Shown here: positions 25,617 through 35,037 of the stretch, one piece after another
Layout of the letters: every line of letters starts with the position of its first letter
Position numbering within the stretch: position 1 is the first letter of the stretch
DNA from: an uncultured Acidimicrobiales bacterium
GTDB lineage: Bacteria > Actinomycetota > Acidimicrobiia > Acidimicrobiales > Bin134
Length of the DNA: 64,000 bases
Assembly: GCA_951813325.1 (NCBI GenBank)
Contig: OX638350.1
Span: 3,267,954-3,331,953 of the forward strand
Direction of reading: 5' to 3'
Translations under genes and position numbers: made by a program
Notes under the pieces: model-generated
Told to the model about the DNA's origin: nothing
The model's database searches: none
The model's input: the letters and a program-made list of their open reading frames with translations, nothing else

Positions 25617-26587
25617 GTTCCAGCGAACATCTCGCAAACAACCCCTTGCGCGGCCATTTTGTCCATAAACTCAGCCGCGTCCACCACCTCGGCCAGCCCT
25701 ACAGCCCCAGCGTGGAGCAGCTTCCCGGCTGCAATTGTCTCGATCGCGCTCATCAATACCGCCGCCGCCGCCGCGCCCGGCGGTGCCGACACCCCCAGAA
25801 TCTGACCGGTCCAGGTCTGACCCTGCTGGCCCCTCGCTTCTACCCGCACCGCTCCCAGCATTCCCTCGGGGTGAGGGGGACGCAACATGGGCAACCAGGA
25901 ACTGAACCGGTCCCTGCGAGTAGCCGCCATTCGGGCAGTGATCCGATCCGCCTTGGGGAACTTCCGTATCAACAGCATTGGGTCGGGCAGCGCCGCCCGA
26001 TAGCAGTCGGCTGCGTCTACCGGGCTGGGGAACCAGCACAGCTCCCGGCCCGATCCTCCCGGCCGCTGCTTCCACCCCCCTCGCCACTCCAACGCCAACG
26101 AACTCAAAGCCCGGTGGTGCTGGCGAGCGCATGCCGGCCCGCCGGTGCCGAATTTGGCAACATGCACCTCAGTCACCCGATCGAATTGCGTTGCCGCCCG
26201 AACGGCCAGGACATCGCTGAGCCCGGGAGCCATGCCCACCCCTGCTACCACCAGCGCGTTCTGTCGCCGAGCGGCATCATTCATGCCCAAGAGCCGTTTC
26301 ACGTCGGATACCGAGTCTGACGTCGACAGCAGTACTCGTGCACGGCTCAGAGATCGGCGCGCCAACCGGGCCTGGCTACCCGATGCTGTGGCCAACACGA
26401 CGACGTCCGCCGAATCGTCGAGATGGCCCACTGTCACTGGAGAACCGCATCTCTCCGACAATTGCCAGGCTCGGTCTGGATTGCGATCAACAACAGCCAC
26501 CCGCCCTCCGGCCACCGCCGGGCTGTGGGCCAAGCGCTGCGCAACTCCAGAACCGACTATGCCCGCGCCGACAACCAAGACGTCCAT
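25613..26587 (-). CDS. Saccharopine dehydrogenase-like NAD(P)-binding protein
   Basis: 324 residues starting at MDVLVVGAGIVGSGVAQRLA, a clean GxGxxG Rossmann fold, with VVDRNPDRAWQLSERCG as the second strand and acidic cofactor end. The rest (GVGMAPGLSDVLAVRAATQFDRVTEVHVAKFGTGG) follows the pattern of saccharopine dehydrogenase-type and trans-acting reductases in which a large middle domain binds substrate. Reaction unknown. Its TAG stop is inside the hairpin repeat. It lies downstream of the small gene and tRNA-Ile, all on the minus strand. Confidence 0.65.
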   Translation of the reverse strand: MDVLVVGAGIVGSGVAQRLAHSPAVAGGRVAVVDRNPDRAWQLSERCGSPVTVGHLDDSADVVVLATASGSQARLARRSLSRARVLLSTSDSVSDVKRLLGMNDAARRQNALVVAGVGMAPGLSDVLAVRAATQFDRVTEVHVAKFGTGGPACARQHHRALSSLALEWRGGWKQRPGGSGRELCWFPSPVDAADCYRAALPDPMLLIRKFPKADRITARMAATRRDRFSSWLPMLRPPHPEGMLGAVRVEARGQQGQTWTGQILGVSAPPGAAAAAVLMSAIETIAAGKLLHAGAVGLAEVVDAAEFMDKMAAQGVVCEMFAGT

Positions 26588-26606
26588 GTTGGTGAGCTGG
26601 AGCAGA

Positions 26607-26753
26607 TCAGATGGAGTCGCTGCCGCTGATCTGCCGCCACCCACCCGACTGTGGCGCTACGCCCCCCGAGCCCCGGGCACGCAAGATGGCTGCTATGGCC
26701 GCTGCTCCTGCAAGCGCAACCAGCGCTCGTCGCAGAATCTTCACGTCCTCCAT
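26607..26753 (-). CDS. 48-residue single-helix protein next to tRNA-Ile (DLW-39-like position)
   Basis: From ATG 26753: MEDVKILRRALVALAGAAAIAAIL, a basic start and one Ala-rich transmembrane helix, then RARGSGG and a short tail with GGWRQI. Actinobacteria often carry a tiny DLW-39 family protein right after the gyrA-DUF3566-tRNA block, and this gene holds exactly that position. The DLW motif itself is absent; GGWRQI may be its counterpart. Function unknown. Confidence 0.5.
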   Translation of the reverse strand: MEDVKILRRALVALAGAAAIAAILRARGSGGVAPQSGGWRQISGSDSI

Positions 26754-26807
26754 CCTAACGAACTCCGCCGCTAACGCAACCGGGTCAACACAGCCCTCGA
26801 GGGGACG

Positions 26808-26881
<74 letters not shown>

Positions 26882-26898
26882 GAAGCCAGGTGGAAAGA

Positions 26899-27411
26899 CT
26901 ACTTTCGAGGATTCCCGGCAGGCCAGCGAAATCCCTGAGGCCGGGTCCGAGGCCGCTGGCGAGCTGTCTCCTCTTCGATGACCGTGACCCTCATTCCCCC
27001 GGTCAGATCACTGATGAGGTTGAACAAGACGCACAACAAGACGTTGAAGAATGTGCCTGCTACCACAAGCACTAATCCGCCGACAGCCAAGCCTCGGAAG
27101 ATCTGACCGGCATTGAACTTGAATTCTTGCAGCGCGAACAGCTCCTCGATGAACGATTCGGTGTCATCTACCGTGCCAGACCCCACCGCGATGCTCCACA
27201 GCATCACCCCCGCCAGCATCACCATCACCCAAAGGCACAGGTAGAAGATCAAGGAGATCTTCAGTACCGACCAGGGTTCGACATGGCGGACAACTCGGCG
27301 CACCTTTCGGGCCTGAAGCCGCACTGCCCGCCGGTATTCCCTCGGAGTCACCTTTACCGGCTGGCGCGCCACGGCCTGGCCTGGCGCCGGCATAACCGAC
27401 GCGTCGCTCAC
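26899..27411 (-). CDS. DUF3566 membrane protein
   Basis: 170 residues from a GTG that overlaps the preceding stop (GTGA at 27408-27411). A basic, disordered N-terminus (REYRRAVRLQARKVRRVVRHVEPWSVLKIS) leads to two transmembrane helices, LIFYLCLWVMVMLAGVML and LAVGGLVLVVAGTFFNVLLCVLF, ending in FNLISDLTGGMRVTVIEEE. This is the DUF3566 family, almost always next to gyrA in actinobacteria (Rv0007 in M. tuberculosis); role unknown, possibly cell envelope or division. An unrelated small gene is inserted between it and gyrA here. Confidence 0.88.
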   Translation of the reverse strand: MSDASVMPAPGQAVARQPVKVTPREYRRAVRLQARKVRRVVRHVEPWSVLKISLIFYLCLWVMVMLAGVMLWSIAVGSGTVDDTESFIEELFALQEFKFNAGQIFRGLAVGGLVLVVAGTFFNVLLCVLFNLISDLTGGMRVTVIEEETARQRPRTRPQGFRWPAGNPRK

Positions 27412-27776
27412 CCGACCGGCGTCGATGGACACAACTCGAAGTGTACGGGATCGAAGGTGGGGGAATATTGGCAGCGCCACCACATAGGAGGTAGGAATTC
27501 TGCCCTCGCTGCGGCCGTTGCTCCATCCCGCCGAACCACCACCTCGGTTCGGAAACCATCTCTAGCCGACGAAATCAGGACGGCTCCGTTGGCGGCGGCA
27601 ATCTCCCCAGCGGTATGCGGCTCGGCGGCCTCGGCCATCGCTACCACATCTGCGACGGCGGCTACCCTGGCCCGGCGAACGGCATCAGTACCGAGTTGCC
27701 CCAGCAAAACGATCGCCATCCCGATCACCGACAGTAGTCCCACGACCAACACGGAGATAGATCCCCGCTCGTTCAC
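27408..27776 (-). CDS. TadE-like / pseudopilin-like membrane protein beside gyrA
   Basis: About 122 residues from GTG 27776, with GGAG 6 nt upstream (a TTG at 27788 is also open). NERGSISVLVVGLLSVIGMAIVLLGQLGTDAVRRARVAAVADVVAMAEAAE has the TadE/TadG layout: charged residues then Gly, one hydrophobic helix, and a helix rich in small residues. It ends with a Cys-containing tail. Such helicase-neighbourhood TadE-like genes are usually elsewhere in actinobacteria. It overlaps DUF3566 by GTGA and follows gyrA, so it is in the gyr transcript. Confidence 0.6.
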   Translation of the reverse strand: MNERGSISVLVVGLLSVIGMAIVLLGQLGTDAVRRARVAAVADVVAMAEAAEPHTAGEIAAANGAVLISSARDGFRTEVVVRRDGATAAARAEFLPPMWWRCQYSPTFDPVHFELCPSTPVG

Positions 27777-27820
27777 ATGCTGCTCCAAGGGCCATCGCTG
27801 CGGGGAAGCTTCTACCCAGA

Positions 27821-30286
27821 CTACTCCTGGTCGCCACCGATAAAAACCGGCGCAATCCCTGCGAGTGTCTGATCCTCGGACAACGCCATGATCCGCACCC
27901 CGGCGGCGTATGCCCCTTGGACCGAGACCGATGACACCGGCATCCGGATAGTCACTCCGTTGGAGGCCACTGCGAACACCTCATCGTCGGGGTTGATCAC
28001 TCGAGCGGCCACGACTACTCCCCGCCCGCCATGAAGCTTCATGGCGATGACTCCCTTGTTGCCCCGATGCATTGACCGGAAATGGTCCAGCGCCACCCGC
28101 TTGCCGAAACCTTGGTCGGTAGCCAGAAGCATCTCGCCGTCGGACTGCACCGCACTGGCCGCCACAACTACATCACCCCCAGCCAACTTCATCCCCCGAA
28201 CACCAGCCGCGCTGCGGCCCATCGAGCGAACCTCGGATTCCGAAAATCTCATAAGCCGGCCTGATGCGCTCACCAGGCAGATGTCGTCGGTTCCGCTGGT
28301 GGGCAGCACCCGCACCAACTCGTCGCCCTCCCGCAAATTGATGGCAATAAGTCCTCGAGAGCGAGATTTGTCGTACTCCAAGAACCGGGTTCGCTTCACC
28401 ACACCGCGACAGGTCACAAACAGCAGATATCTCATAGTCTCGTAGTCCCGGGTGTCAATCACCGCGGAAACAGTCTCGTCGGGTGCCAACTGGAGCAAGT
28501 TCACAATGGCCATGCCCCGAGCAGTGCGACTGGTTCGGGGCACTTCATGGGCCTTGATGCGGAACACCCGGCCCTTGCTGGTGAAGAACATCAGATAGGC
28601 GTGGGCCGTGGTGTGGATGAGCGTGGCGACATAGTCTCCGTCTTTCAGATTGGCGCCGATAACCCCCTTGCCGCCTCTCCCCTGGGTTTTGAACTCGTCG
28701 GGCGTCACCGTCTTGGCATATCCGGCCGCGCTCAGGCTGAACATCAAGTCCTCGTCGTCGATCAGGGCCTCGATGTCGATCTCACCCTCGTCGACCATGA
28801 TCTGGGTCCGCCGCTCGGTGGCGTAGCCCTTCCTCACCTCAAGAAGCTCTTCTCGAATGACGGCTCTCAGCTTGGCGTCATCGGCCAGAATGGCCTCCAG
28901 CTCAACGATCAGCGCCCGCTTCTCGGCCAGCTCATCGTTCAGCTCCTGCGTTCCAAGCTGGGTGAGCCGGCCCAACGCCATGTCAAGGATGTGGTTGGCT
29001 TGGATTTCGCTGAACGCGAACTGCTCGCCCATCAAACTGGTCCGGGCCTCGGCCCGGTTCTCTGAGGCTCGAATAGCGGCGATGACCGCATCAATCATCT
29101 CCACCGCCCGCACCAGGCCCTCAAGGATGTGCTCTCGGCGGCGAGCTTCCTCCAAGCGGAACTGGGTGCGACGACTCACAACCTCTTGCTGATGGCTCGC
29201 ATAGGCTGCCAGGCAATCGCGCAGCGTCATTGTCCGCGGGACTCCGTCGGCCAGTGCCACCATGTTCACCGGGAAATTGGTTTGCAGCGGGGAGTACTTA
29301 TAGAGGTTGTTGAGGACGACGAGCGCGGGAGCGTCTTTCTTCAGATCGAAGACCAGCTTGGTCTTACCCTTGGCCGACTCGTTGTGGATCTGGCGAATGC
29401 CCTCGATCACCCGCCGGTTCACCAAATCGGCCACTTTCTCCTCAATGACCTCGGCGCTGGTCTGATAGGGGATCTCGGTGACCACTATCCGGGTGGTGGA
29501 TCCACTCTCCTCGATTTCGGCCAACGCCCGAACCTTTATCGTCCCCTGGCCAGTGGTGTAGGCGTCCCGTATGCCCTGGTGGCCCATGATGCGACCCCGA
29601 GTGGGAAAATCGGGGCCTTTCACAAACTCCATCAACTTCTCGTTAGTGGCCTCGGGATTTTCCAGCATGTGGTCTACCGCGTCGATAACTTCGCCCAAGT
29701 TGTGGGGCGGGATGTTCGTCGCCATGCCCACTGCAATGCCCTGACTGCCGTTCACCAGCAGATTGGGGAATCGCGACGGCAGCACCACTGGCTCCTGCTC
29801 AGTGGAGTCGAAGTTGTCCGAGAAGTCGACCGTCTGCTCGTCGATGCCGTCCATCAGCCTCATGGCCAGCTCATGGAGGCGACATTCGGTGTATCTCATC
29901 GCCGCCGGCGGATCGTTGGGAGATCCGAAGTTCCCATGAGGGTCGATCAGCGGATGACGCAGCGAGAAGCTCTGCCCCAAACGCACCAGGGCATCGTAAA
30001 TGGCCTGGTCGCCATGGGGGTGGTACTTGCCCATGACATCGCCCACCACCCGAGCACACTTCACATATGGCCGATTGGGGCGATTCCCCTGGTCGTACAT
30101 GCCCCAGAGGATGCGACGATGCACCGGCTTGAGCCCGTCTCGCACATCGGGGAGTGCCCGGGCGGTGATGACCGACATGGCGTAGTCCAAGAATGACTGC
30201 TCCATCTCGGTTTGGATGTCGATGTCCTGGACAGCGCCTTCCGGCGCTTGCTCAAGCTCAGGAGGGGCGTCAATCTCGTCGGGCAC
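27821..30286 (-). CDS. gyrA: DNA gyrase subunit A
   Basis: 821 residues from GTG. The breakage-reunion domain has catalytic Tyr132 in RYTECRLHELA; the C-terminal six-bladed DNA-wrapping domain begins after 500 and has the GyrA box QGRGGKG. With GyrB it forms the ATP-driven enzyme that introduces negative supercoils. In the quinolone region (KYHPHGDQAIYDALVRL) Gln94 stands where E. coli has Ser83, while the Asp87 equivalent is kept. It starts 15 nt after gyrB on the same strand. Confidence 0.97.
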   Translation of the reverse strand: MPDEIDAPPELEQAPEGAVQDIDIQTEMEQSFLDYAMSVITARALPDVRDGLKPVHRRILWGMYDQGNRPNRPYVKCARVVGDVMGKYHPHGDQAIYDALVRLGQSFSLRHPLIDPHGNFGSPNDPPAAMRYTECRLHELAMRLMDGIDEQTVDFSDNFDSTEQEPVVLPSRFPNLLVNGSQGIAVGMATNIPPHNLGEVIDAVDHMLENPEATNEKLMEFVKGPDFPTRGRIMGHQGIRDAYTTGQGTIKVRALAEIEESGSTTRIVVTEIPYQTSAEVIEEKVADLVNRRVIEGIRQIHNESAKGKTKLVFDLKKDAPALVVLNNLYKYSPLQTNFPVNMVALADGVPRTMTLRDCLAAYASHQQEVVSRRTQFRLEEARRREHILEGLVRAVEMIDAVIAAIRASENRAEARTSLMGEQFAFSEIQANHILDMALGRLTQLGTQELNDELAEKRALIVELEAILADDAKLRAVIREELLEVRKGYATERRTQIMVDEGEIDIEALIDDEDLMFSLSAAGYAKTVTPDEFKTQGRGGKGVIGANLKDGDYVATLIHTTAHAYLMFFTSKGRVFRIKAHEVPRTSRTARGMAIVNLLQLAPDETVSAVIDTRDYETMRYLLFVTCRGVVKRTRFLEYDKSRSRGLIAINLREGDELVRVLPTSGTDDICLVSASGRLMRFSESEVRSMGRSAAGVRGMKLAGGDVVVAASAVQSDGEMLLATDQGFGKRVALDHFRSMHRGNKGVIAMKLHGGRGVVVAARVINPDDEVFAVASNGVTIRMPVSSVSVQGAYAAGVRIMALSEDQTLAGIAPVFIGGDQE

Positions 30287-30301
30287 GGGATTCCTTGGCG
30301 C

Positions 30302-32287
30302 TCATATGTCCAAAAAGCGGACGTCTTTGGCGTTGGTCTGGATGAACCGCTTGCGGGACTGAACATCCTCCCCCATCAGCTTGGAGAACACCTCGTCGGC
30401 CGCTACCGCCTGTTCTACTGACACTCGCAGCAGCGTCCGCTGGGTCGGATCCATGGTCGTCGACCACAACTCCTCGGCATCCATCTCACCAAGGCCCTTG
30501 AGCCGCTGGAACTCCGCATTGTGCTTGGGATTTTCTGCCAAAAAGGCATCTTTGGCGTGGTCGTCTTTCAGATAGATCTTCGACCGTCCGACTTCTGTGG
30601 AATAGAGCGGGGGCTGAGCGATGTACACGTGGCCCCTTAGCACCAGCTTGCGCATCTGCCGATAGAAGAACGTGAGCAAAAGAGTTCGGATGTGGCTTCC
30701 GTCCACATCGGCGTCGGCCAGCAGGATCACTTTGCCGTAGCGGACCCGGGACGGGGCCTCCGCATCTTCCTCTGGCGTCTCCTTGGCGCCGTTGCTCTCG
30801 GCCACGTCGAACTTGTCGCCAAAGCCCGCACCGATCGCCGCCACCAGGGATTGGATCTCAGTATTGCGAACCATCCGATCGGCCTGTACCCGCTCGACAT
30901 TCAAGATCTTCCCCCGAATGGGGAGAATGGCCATGGTCTTGGGGTCGCGGGCATCTTTGGCCGAGCCGCCCGCCGAGTTGCCCTCCACAATGAACAGCTC
31001 GCATTCGTCCCGATTTATGGAGGTGCAGTCCACCAATTTGCCCGGCAGCCCTGCACCGTCCAGAGCCGACTTGCGCCTAGTGGCATCCCGGGCTTGTCGG
31101 GCCGCCAGTCGAGCCTTTTGGGCCTGGAGGCATTTGGTCACAATCCGGCGAGCGTGGGAGGGGTTCTCCTCCAGCCACTCCGCCATCTTCTCATTGGTAG
31201 CCCGCTCCACCAGCGAGCGAATCGACGCATTGCCCAGCTTGGCCTTGGTCTGGCCCTCAAACTGCGGCTCCTGCAACCTCACGCTGACAATGGCGGTCAA
31301 GCCCTCTCGAATGTCCTCGCCAGCCAGGTTGTCGACTTTCCCCTTGAGTTGCCCTTTGGCCCGGCAGTAGTCGTTGACCACTCGAGTGAGCCCCTTGCGG
31401 AAGCCCTCTTCGTGCATCCCCCCCTCAACGGTGTTGATGCCGTTGGCGAAGGAGTGCAGACCGTCGGTGTTGTAGCCGGTGTTCCACTGCAAGGCCACCT
31501 CTACCTCGGCGTCCTCTTCTTTCTGGGAGAAGAAGCCCACCTCGTCGAACAACGCCTCCTTGGAACTGTTCACTTCTCGAACGAAGTCGCTGATGCCGTC
31601 TTCGTAGCAGTACTTCGTCCAGTCGGCCCCCCCAGTGCCGTCGGGGCGCAGATCTCGGAATTTGATCATCAAGTTGCGGTTCAAGAACGCCATCATCTGG
31701 AGCCGCTCCAACAGGGCTTGGGCCCGGAACCGCACATCGTCGAAGATGCTCTCATCGGGCCAGAAACGAACAGTCGTGCCGGTGCGGCCTCCCGGACTGT
31801 CGCCGACCACCCGAAGCTCCTCGGTGATCTCTCCGCCGTCGACAAACGACATCCTGTGGCGCTGCCCGCCTCGATCGATTTCCACTTCAAGCCGAGTGGA
31901 CAGAGCATTCACTACCGACACTCCCACCCCGTGCAAGCCCCCAGACACCTTGTAGCCGCTGCCCCCGAACTTGCCTCCGGCGTGCAAGAGCGTGAGCACC
32001 ACCGCCACCGCGCTCATCTCGGGATGCTGGGGGTGGGGGTCCACTGGAATGCCCCGCCCATCGTCTTGCACCTCGCAGCCGCCGTCGGCCATAAGGGTCA
32101 CCTTGATGGTCGTGCAGTAACCGGCCATGGCCTCGTCGACGGCGTTGTCCACCACTTCGTAGACCAAATGGTGCAACCCGGTCACCGATGTCGAACCGAT
32201 ATACATGCCGGGGCGTACTCGGACGGCGTCGAGGCCCTCCAAGATGGTTATGTCTTCAGCTCTGTAAGACTCAAATGTGTCAGTCAC
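30302..32287 (-). CDS. gyrB: DNA gyrase subunit B
   Basis: 661 residues from GTG, the usual short actinobacterial/Gram-positive type without the E. coli insert. The GHKL ATPase domain shows VYEVVDNAVDEAMAGYC, DDGRGIPVD and GGKFGGSGYKVSGGLHGVG; the Toprim domain shows ELFIVEGNSAGGSAKDARD and LADADVDGSHI. It hydrolyses ATP and captures the transported DNA segment. A 178-bp gap upstream separates it from the DUF721 gene and must carry a gyr promoter, but I could not pick hexamers with confidence. Confidence 0.97.
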   Translation of the reverse strand: MTDTFESYRAEDITILEGLDAVRVRPGMYIGSTSVTGLHHLVYEVVDNAVDEAMAGYCTTIKVTLMADGGCEVQDDGRGIPVDPHPQHPEMSAVAVVLTLLHAGGKFGGSGYKVSGGLHGVGVSVVNALSTRLEVEIDRGGQRHRMSFVDGGEITEELRVVGDSPGGRTGTTVRFWPDESIFDDVRFRAQALLERLQMMAFLNRNLMIKFRDLRPDGTGGADWTKYCYEDGISDFVREVNSSKEALFDEVGFFSQKEEDAEVEVALQWNTGYNTDGLHSFANGINTVEGGMHEEGFRKGLTRVVNDYCRAKGQLKGKVDNLAGEDIREGLTAIVSVRLQEPQFEGQTKAKLGNASIRSLVERATNEKMAEWLEENPSHARRIVTKCLQAQKARLAARQARDATRRKSALDGAGLPGKLVDCTSINRDECELFIVEGNSAGGSAKDARDPKTMAILPIRGKILNVERVQADRMVRNTEIQSLVAAIGAGFGDKFDVAESNGAKETPEEDAEAPSRVRYGKVILLADADVDGSHIRTLLLTFFYRQMRKLVLRGHVYIAQPPLYSTEVGRSKIYLKDDHAKDAFLAENPKHNAEFQRLKGLGEMDAEELWSTTMDPTQRTLLRVSVEQAVAADEVFSKLMGEDVQSRKRFIQTNAKDVRFLDI

Positions 32288-32465
32288 GAACTAGCTTTTC
32301 TGCCCTGCCAGACGGGCCTAGGTAGTGGGTTGGACAGTTGCTCTTTCCGAGTTTTTCGCTCCGCTATCAAACCGGCTGAACGCGCTGTCTCTAGTAACGC
32401 AATTCTATCACTTGAGAGCCTGCGTTTGGTTCACCGGAAAGCCGGTTCTCGGCCTCTTTGAGTCA

Positions 32466-32786
32466 TCATCGGGGGCGGACTCTTATGGTCAGAGAGGTGA
32501 CGGCTTCCTCATCGGCGGCATCGTTGATCCGACCGATGAGCTCGGAGCTGAAAAACCTCATTTCAGTGGCCCACGCGGGGTCGTCCACCGCCACAACCAA
32601 CTCTCCGCCAACCAGCCGGACCGGCGATGTGTGGGTGGCCATCACCGAACCGACCAACTCTTCCCACGCTTCAAAAACCAACTTCACCACCCGCGCCCGC
32701 GGGGCCTTCAACCGAGAGGTCACCTGGTCCAGGGTTTCCCCCAATCGCTGGGGGGCCGACGACTTGTGGAAGGGTTGCCACCCCAT
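32466..32786 (-). CDS. DUF721/DciA-like protein
   Basis: 106 residues: LDQVTSRLKAPRARVVKLVFEAWEELVGSVMATHTSPVRLVGGELVVAVDDPAWATEMRFFSSELIGRIN. This is the DUF721 fold, a KH-like domain. DciA-type members load the replicative helicase in bacteria without DnaC; actinobacterial ones sit between recF and gyrB as here (Rv0004 in M. tuberculosis). The helicase-loader role is from family knowledge. It lies 63 nt after recF. Confidence 0.85.
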   Translation of the reverse strand: MGWQPFHKSSAPQRLGETLDQVTSRLKAPRARVVKLVFEAWEELVGSVMATHTSPVRLVGGELVVAVDDPAWATEMRFFSSELIGRINDAADEEAVTSLTIRVRPR

Positions 32787-32849
32787 CCTGCCAGTCTGCC
32801 CCGACGACGTGCGGTTGGCGAACGAGAATTGGCATCTCCACCGGTGAAT

Positions 32850-33935
32850 TCACACTTCACGGATGATTTGGCCGTTGAAGACCCGGAATCGGGCGCTGTA
32901 GTCGATGTCAGGAGGGAGCGCGCCAGCCGTGGTGAGCAATGTCTGCTCCGACTGCAATGCACACAGCACGCCTCGCGACCTATCCGGGTCCAATTCTGAG
33001 AACACGTCGTCCAACAGCAATAGCGGAGACTGCCCGGATGTTTCGGCAAGCTCGCGGTGAACAGCCAGGCGAAGCGCCAGCGCCAGCGACCGTTGCTCGC
33101 CTTGCGAGGCGTGGGTACGAGCTGGCCTCCCGTCGAGAACCACGGATACATCGTCTCGATGAGGGCCCACTGTGGTCACGCCACGGCGCAGATCCTCGCG
33201 GCGGGTCTGCTTCAGTGACTCGCATAAATCTCCCGAGGTCCAGATTGACTCATAGCTCAGATCGACCGGTGCCCGTCGAGCGGCTATGGCCTCATACGAC
33301 GACGACGCCCGGGTGTTGAGCTTCGCCACCAAGTCCCTCCGGGCACCGGTTAGCCGTTCGCCTACGGCGGCCAGTTTGTCGTCCCAGACATCCAGGGTTA
33401 CGACCACCTCGGAGCCGAGTTGGCCCCCCGATTGGCGCAGCAGGGCATTCCGCTGACGCAAGACACTCTCCATGTCCGATCTGACGGCATCGAGACGTGG
33501 ATCGATCTGACTAAGGGCATCGTCCAAAAAGCGGCGCCTTTCTCCCGGTCCACCTTTGACCAGCAATAAGTCGTCGGGCGTGAAAATCGACACCGGCACC
33601 AATCCCAGCAGATCGCGGCGGCGCACCCGTTGGCGGTTTACTTGAAACTGAGAGCGACCGGATGATCTCAAAGCGGCCTCAAATAGAATCTCTCGCTCGT
33701 TGTCTACGATTTCGCCCCTTACCACTGCCTGTGAAGCTCCCGTGCCGGTTCGGATCAATGCTTCAGCGGTATTGATACGAAAAGATGTCATCCTTGTCAA
33801 ATAAAAGACCGCCTCCAAGAGATTGGTCTTACCCTCCCCATTGGATCCCATAAAAAGGCTTGTCCCCGCGGGAAGTTCAAGATCGAGATGAGAATAGTTT
33901 CGAAAATCTACTAGCCAAAGACGTTGAAGGCGCAC
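32850..33935 (-). CDS. recF: DNA replication and repair protein RecF
   Basis: 361 residues from GTG. ABC-type ATPase head with LVDFRNYSHLDLELPAG at the start, Walker A GSNGEGKTNLLEAV near residue 31, the signature SQGEQRSLALALRLAV and Walker B LLLLDDVFSELDPDR. RecF loads RecA at gaps. It begins 7 nt after dnaN, in the conserved dnaA-dnaN-recF-gyrB order, and shares its mRNA. Confidence 0.96.
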   Translation of the reverse strand: MRLQRLWLVDFRNYSHLDLELPAGTSLFMGSNGEGKTNLLEAVFYLTRMTSFRINTAEALIRTGTGASQAVVRGEIVDNEREILFEAALRSSGRSQFQVNRQRVRRRDLLGLVPVSIFTPDDLLLVKGGPGERRRFLDDALSQIDPRLDAVRSDMESVLRQRNALLRQSGGQLGSEVVVTLDVWDDKLAAVGERLTGARRDLVAKLNTRASSSYEAIAARRAPVDLSYESIWTSGDLCESLKQTRREDLRRGVTTVGPHRDDVSVVLDGRPARTHASQGEQRSLALALRLAVHRELAETSGQSPLLLLDDVFSELDPDRSRGVLCALQSEQTLLTTAGALPPDIDYSARFRVFNGQIIREV

Positions 33936-33942
33936 ACCCTGC

Positions 33943-35037
33943 TCAATTGATGCGGACTGGCATCAACAAATACAGGAACTCCTCAGATTCTGGTGTGCGG
34001 ATGACCGCAGGCTTGAGGGCATCCACTGTATTCAGTACAATCTCATCTCCGGGTGCTGCCTCTGCTCCGTCGAGCAAGTACTCAGGATTGAAGGCAACGA
34101 TCAGATCTTCGCCTTCAAATACCGCATCCAACTGTTCTCTGGCATCCCCCACGTCTTGTGTCGTAGCTGAAAGCTCCAGCCCTGAACCCGACATCTCTAG
34201 CCGGATCGGTGTCGAGTCCTGCGCCATTAGACGAACTCTGCGCACCGCGTTGATGAAGCCGTCTCTCCCAATGGTCAGGCGGTTTGGCTGATAAGAGGGG
34301 ATAAGTCCCTGATAGTTCGGGAATTCGCCCTCGATCAATCGGGTAGTGATATTCACCTGCCCTACGTCAAATGACGCCTCTCTCTCGCTGAACCGCACAC
34401 TCACTTGTTCAACATCCGCCAACAGCCGGATCACTTCTTGCAATGCTCGTGATGGAACCAACACGCTTTGATCTGATTCCAATACCTCCAGTCCAGGAAG
34501 ATCACACAGAGCCAGCCGATAAGAATCCGTTGTAACCAAACGAAGACCCTCCTGCTCAGCTGACAACAGCACGCCAGTCAGCACCGGCCGGGACTCATCG
34601 GCAGAAGCCGCTTTCACTACTTGGCGCAATGCAGCCAGCAGATCATCGGCTTGAAGGACTACCGGATCTCCCTCCAGTGCCGCCACCTGAGGAAAATCCT
34701 CCGTACCCATTGTCTGAAGCGAGAACCTGGACCGAGCTGAGTCAATATGGATGCCCTCTTCGTCTGCCGTCACATTCACTGCTCCAGCATCTAAAGAGCG
34801 AACCACATCGCTGGCCAACCGAGCAGTAACAACAGCTTCACCATCGCCCGCTCCTGCCACCGTCAACTGCATAGTTATCGTCAGCTCACGATCGGTCGCT
34901 GTCACGGTCAGAGAATCACCTTCCAACACGATGTGGACTCCGGATAACACGAGCTGGTATCCCCCCCGCGTTCCCGCCGCCCTGCCCGTCACCGTCAGCG
35001 CGTCTAAGAAGATGTCTCGCTCACATCGGAATTTCAC
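33943..35037 (-). CDS. dnaN: DNA polymerase III beta sliding clamp
   Basis: 364 residues with the three-fold repeated clamp domain. It starts MKFRCERDIFLDALTVTGRAAGTRG and ends PVIRTPESEEFLYLLMPVRIN, the canonical C-terminus forming the peptide-binding pocket (RTPESEEFLYLLMPVR). The ring tethers polymerase and repair proteins to DNA. A 241-bp AT-rich gap with a DnaA box separates it from dnaA. Confidence 0.97.
   Translation of the reverse strand: MKFRCERDIFLDALTVTGRAAGTRGGYQLVLSGVHIVLEGDSLTVTATDRELTITMQLTVAGAGDGEAVVTARLASDVVRSLDAGAVNVTADEEGIHIDSARSRFSLQTMGTEDFPQVAALEGDPVVLQADDLLAALRQVVKAASADESRPVLTGVLLSAEQEGLRLVTTDSYRLALCDLPGLEVLESDQSVLVPSRALQEVIRLLADVEQVSVRFSEREASFDVGQVNITTRLIEGEFPNYQGLIPSYQPNRLTIGRDGFINAVRRVRLMAQDSTPIRLEMSGSGLELSATTQDVGDAREQLDAVFEGEDLIVAFNPEYLLDGAEAAPGDEIVLNTVDALKPAVIRTPESEEFLYLLMPVRIN

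Noticed and set aside
26882..26898. tRNA-Ala next to tRNA-Ile
   Set aside because: Only 17 nt separate tRNA-Ile from the DUF3566 stop; no second tRNA fits there, nor on the other side.
29129..30196. 355-codon plus-strand open frame
   Set aside because: Antisense to gyrA with no domain signature.
30692..32461. 589-codon open frame on the plus strand
   Set aside because: Antisense to gyrB, which is unambiguous; the predicted peptide has no recognisable domain.
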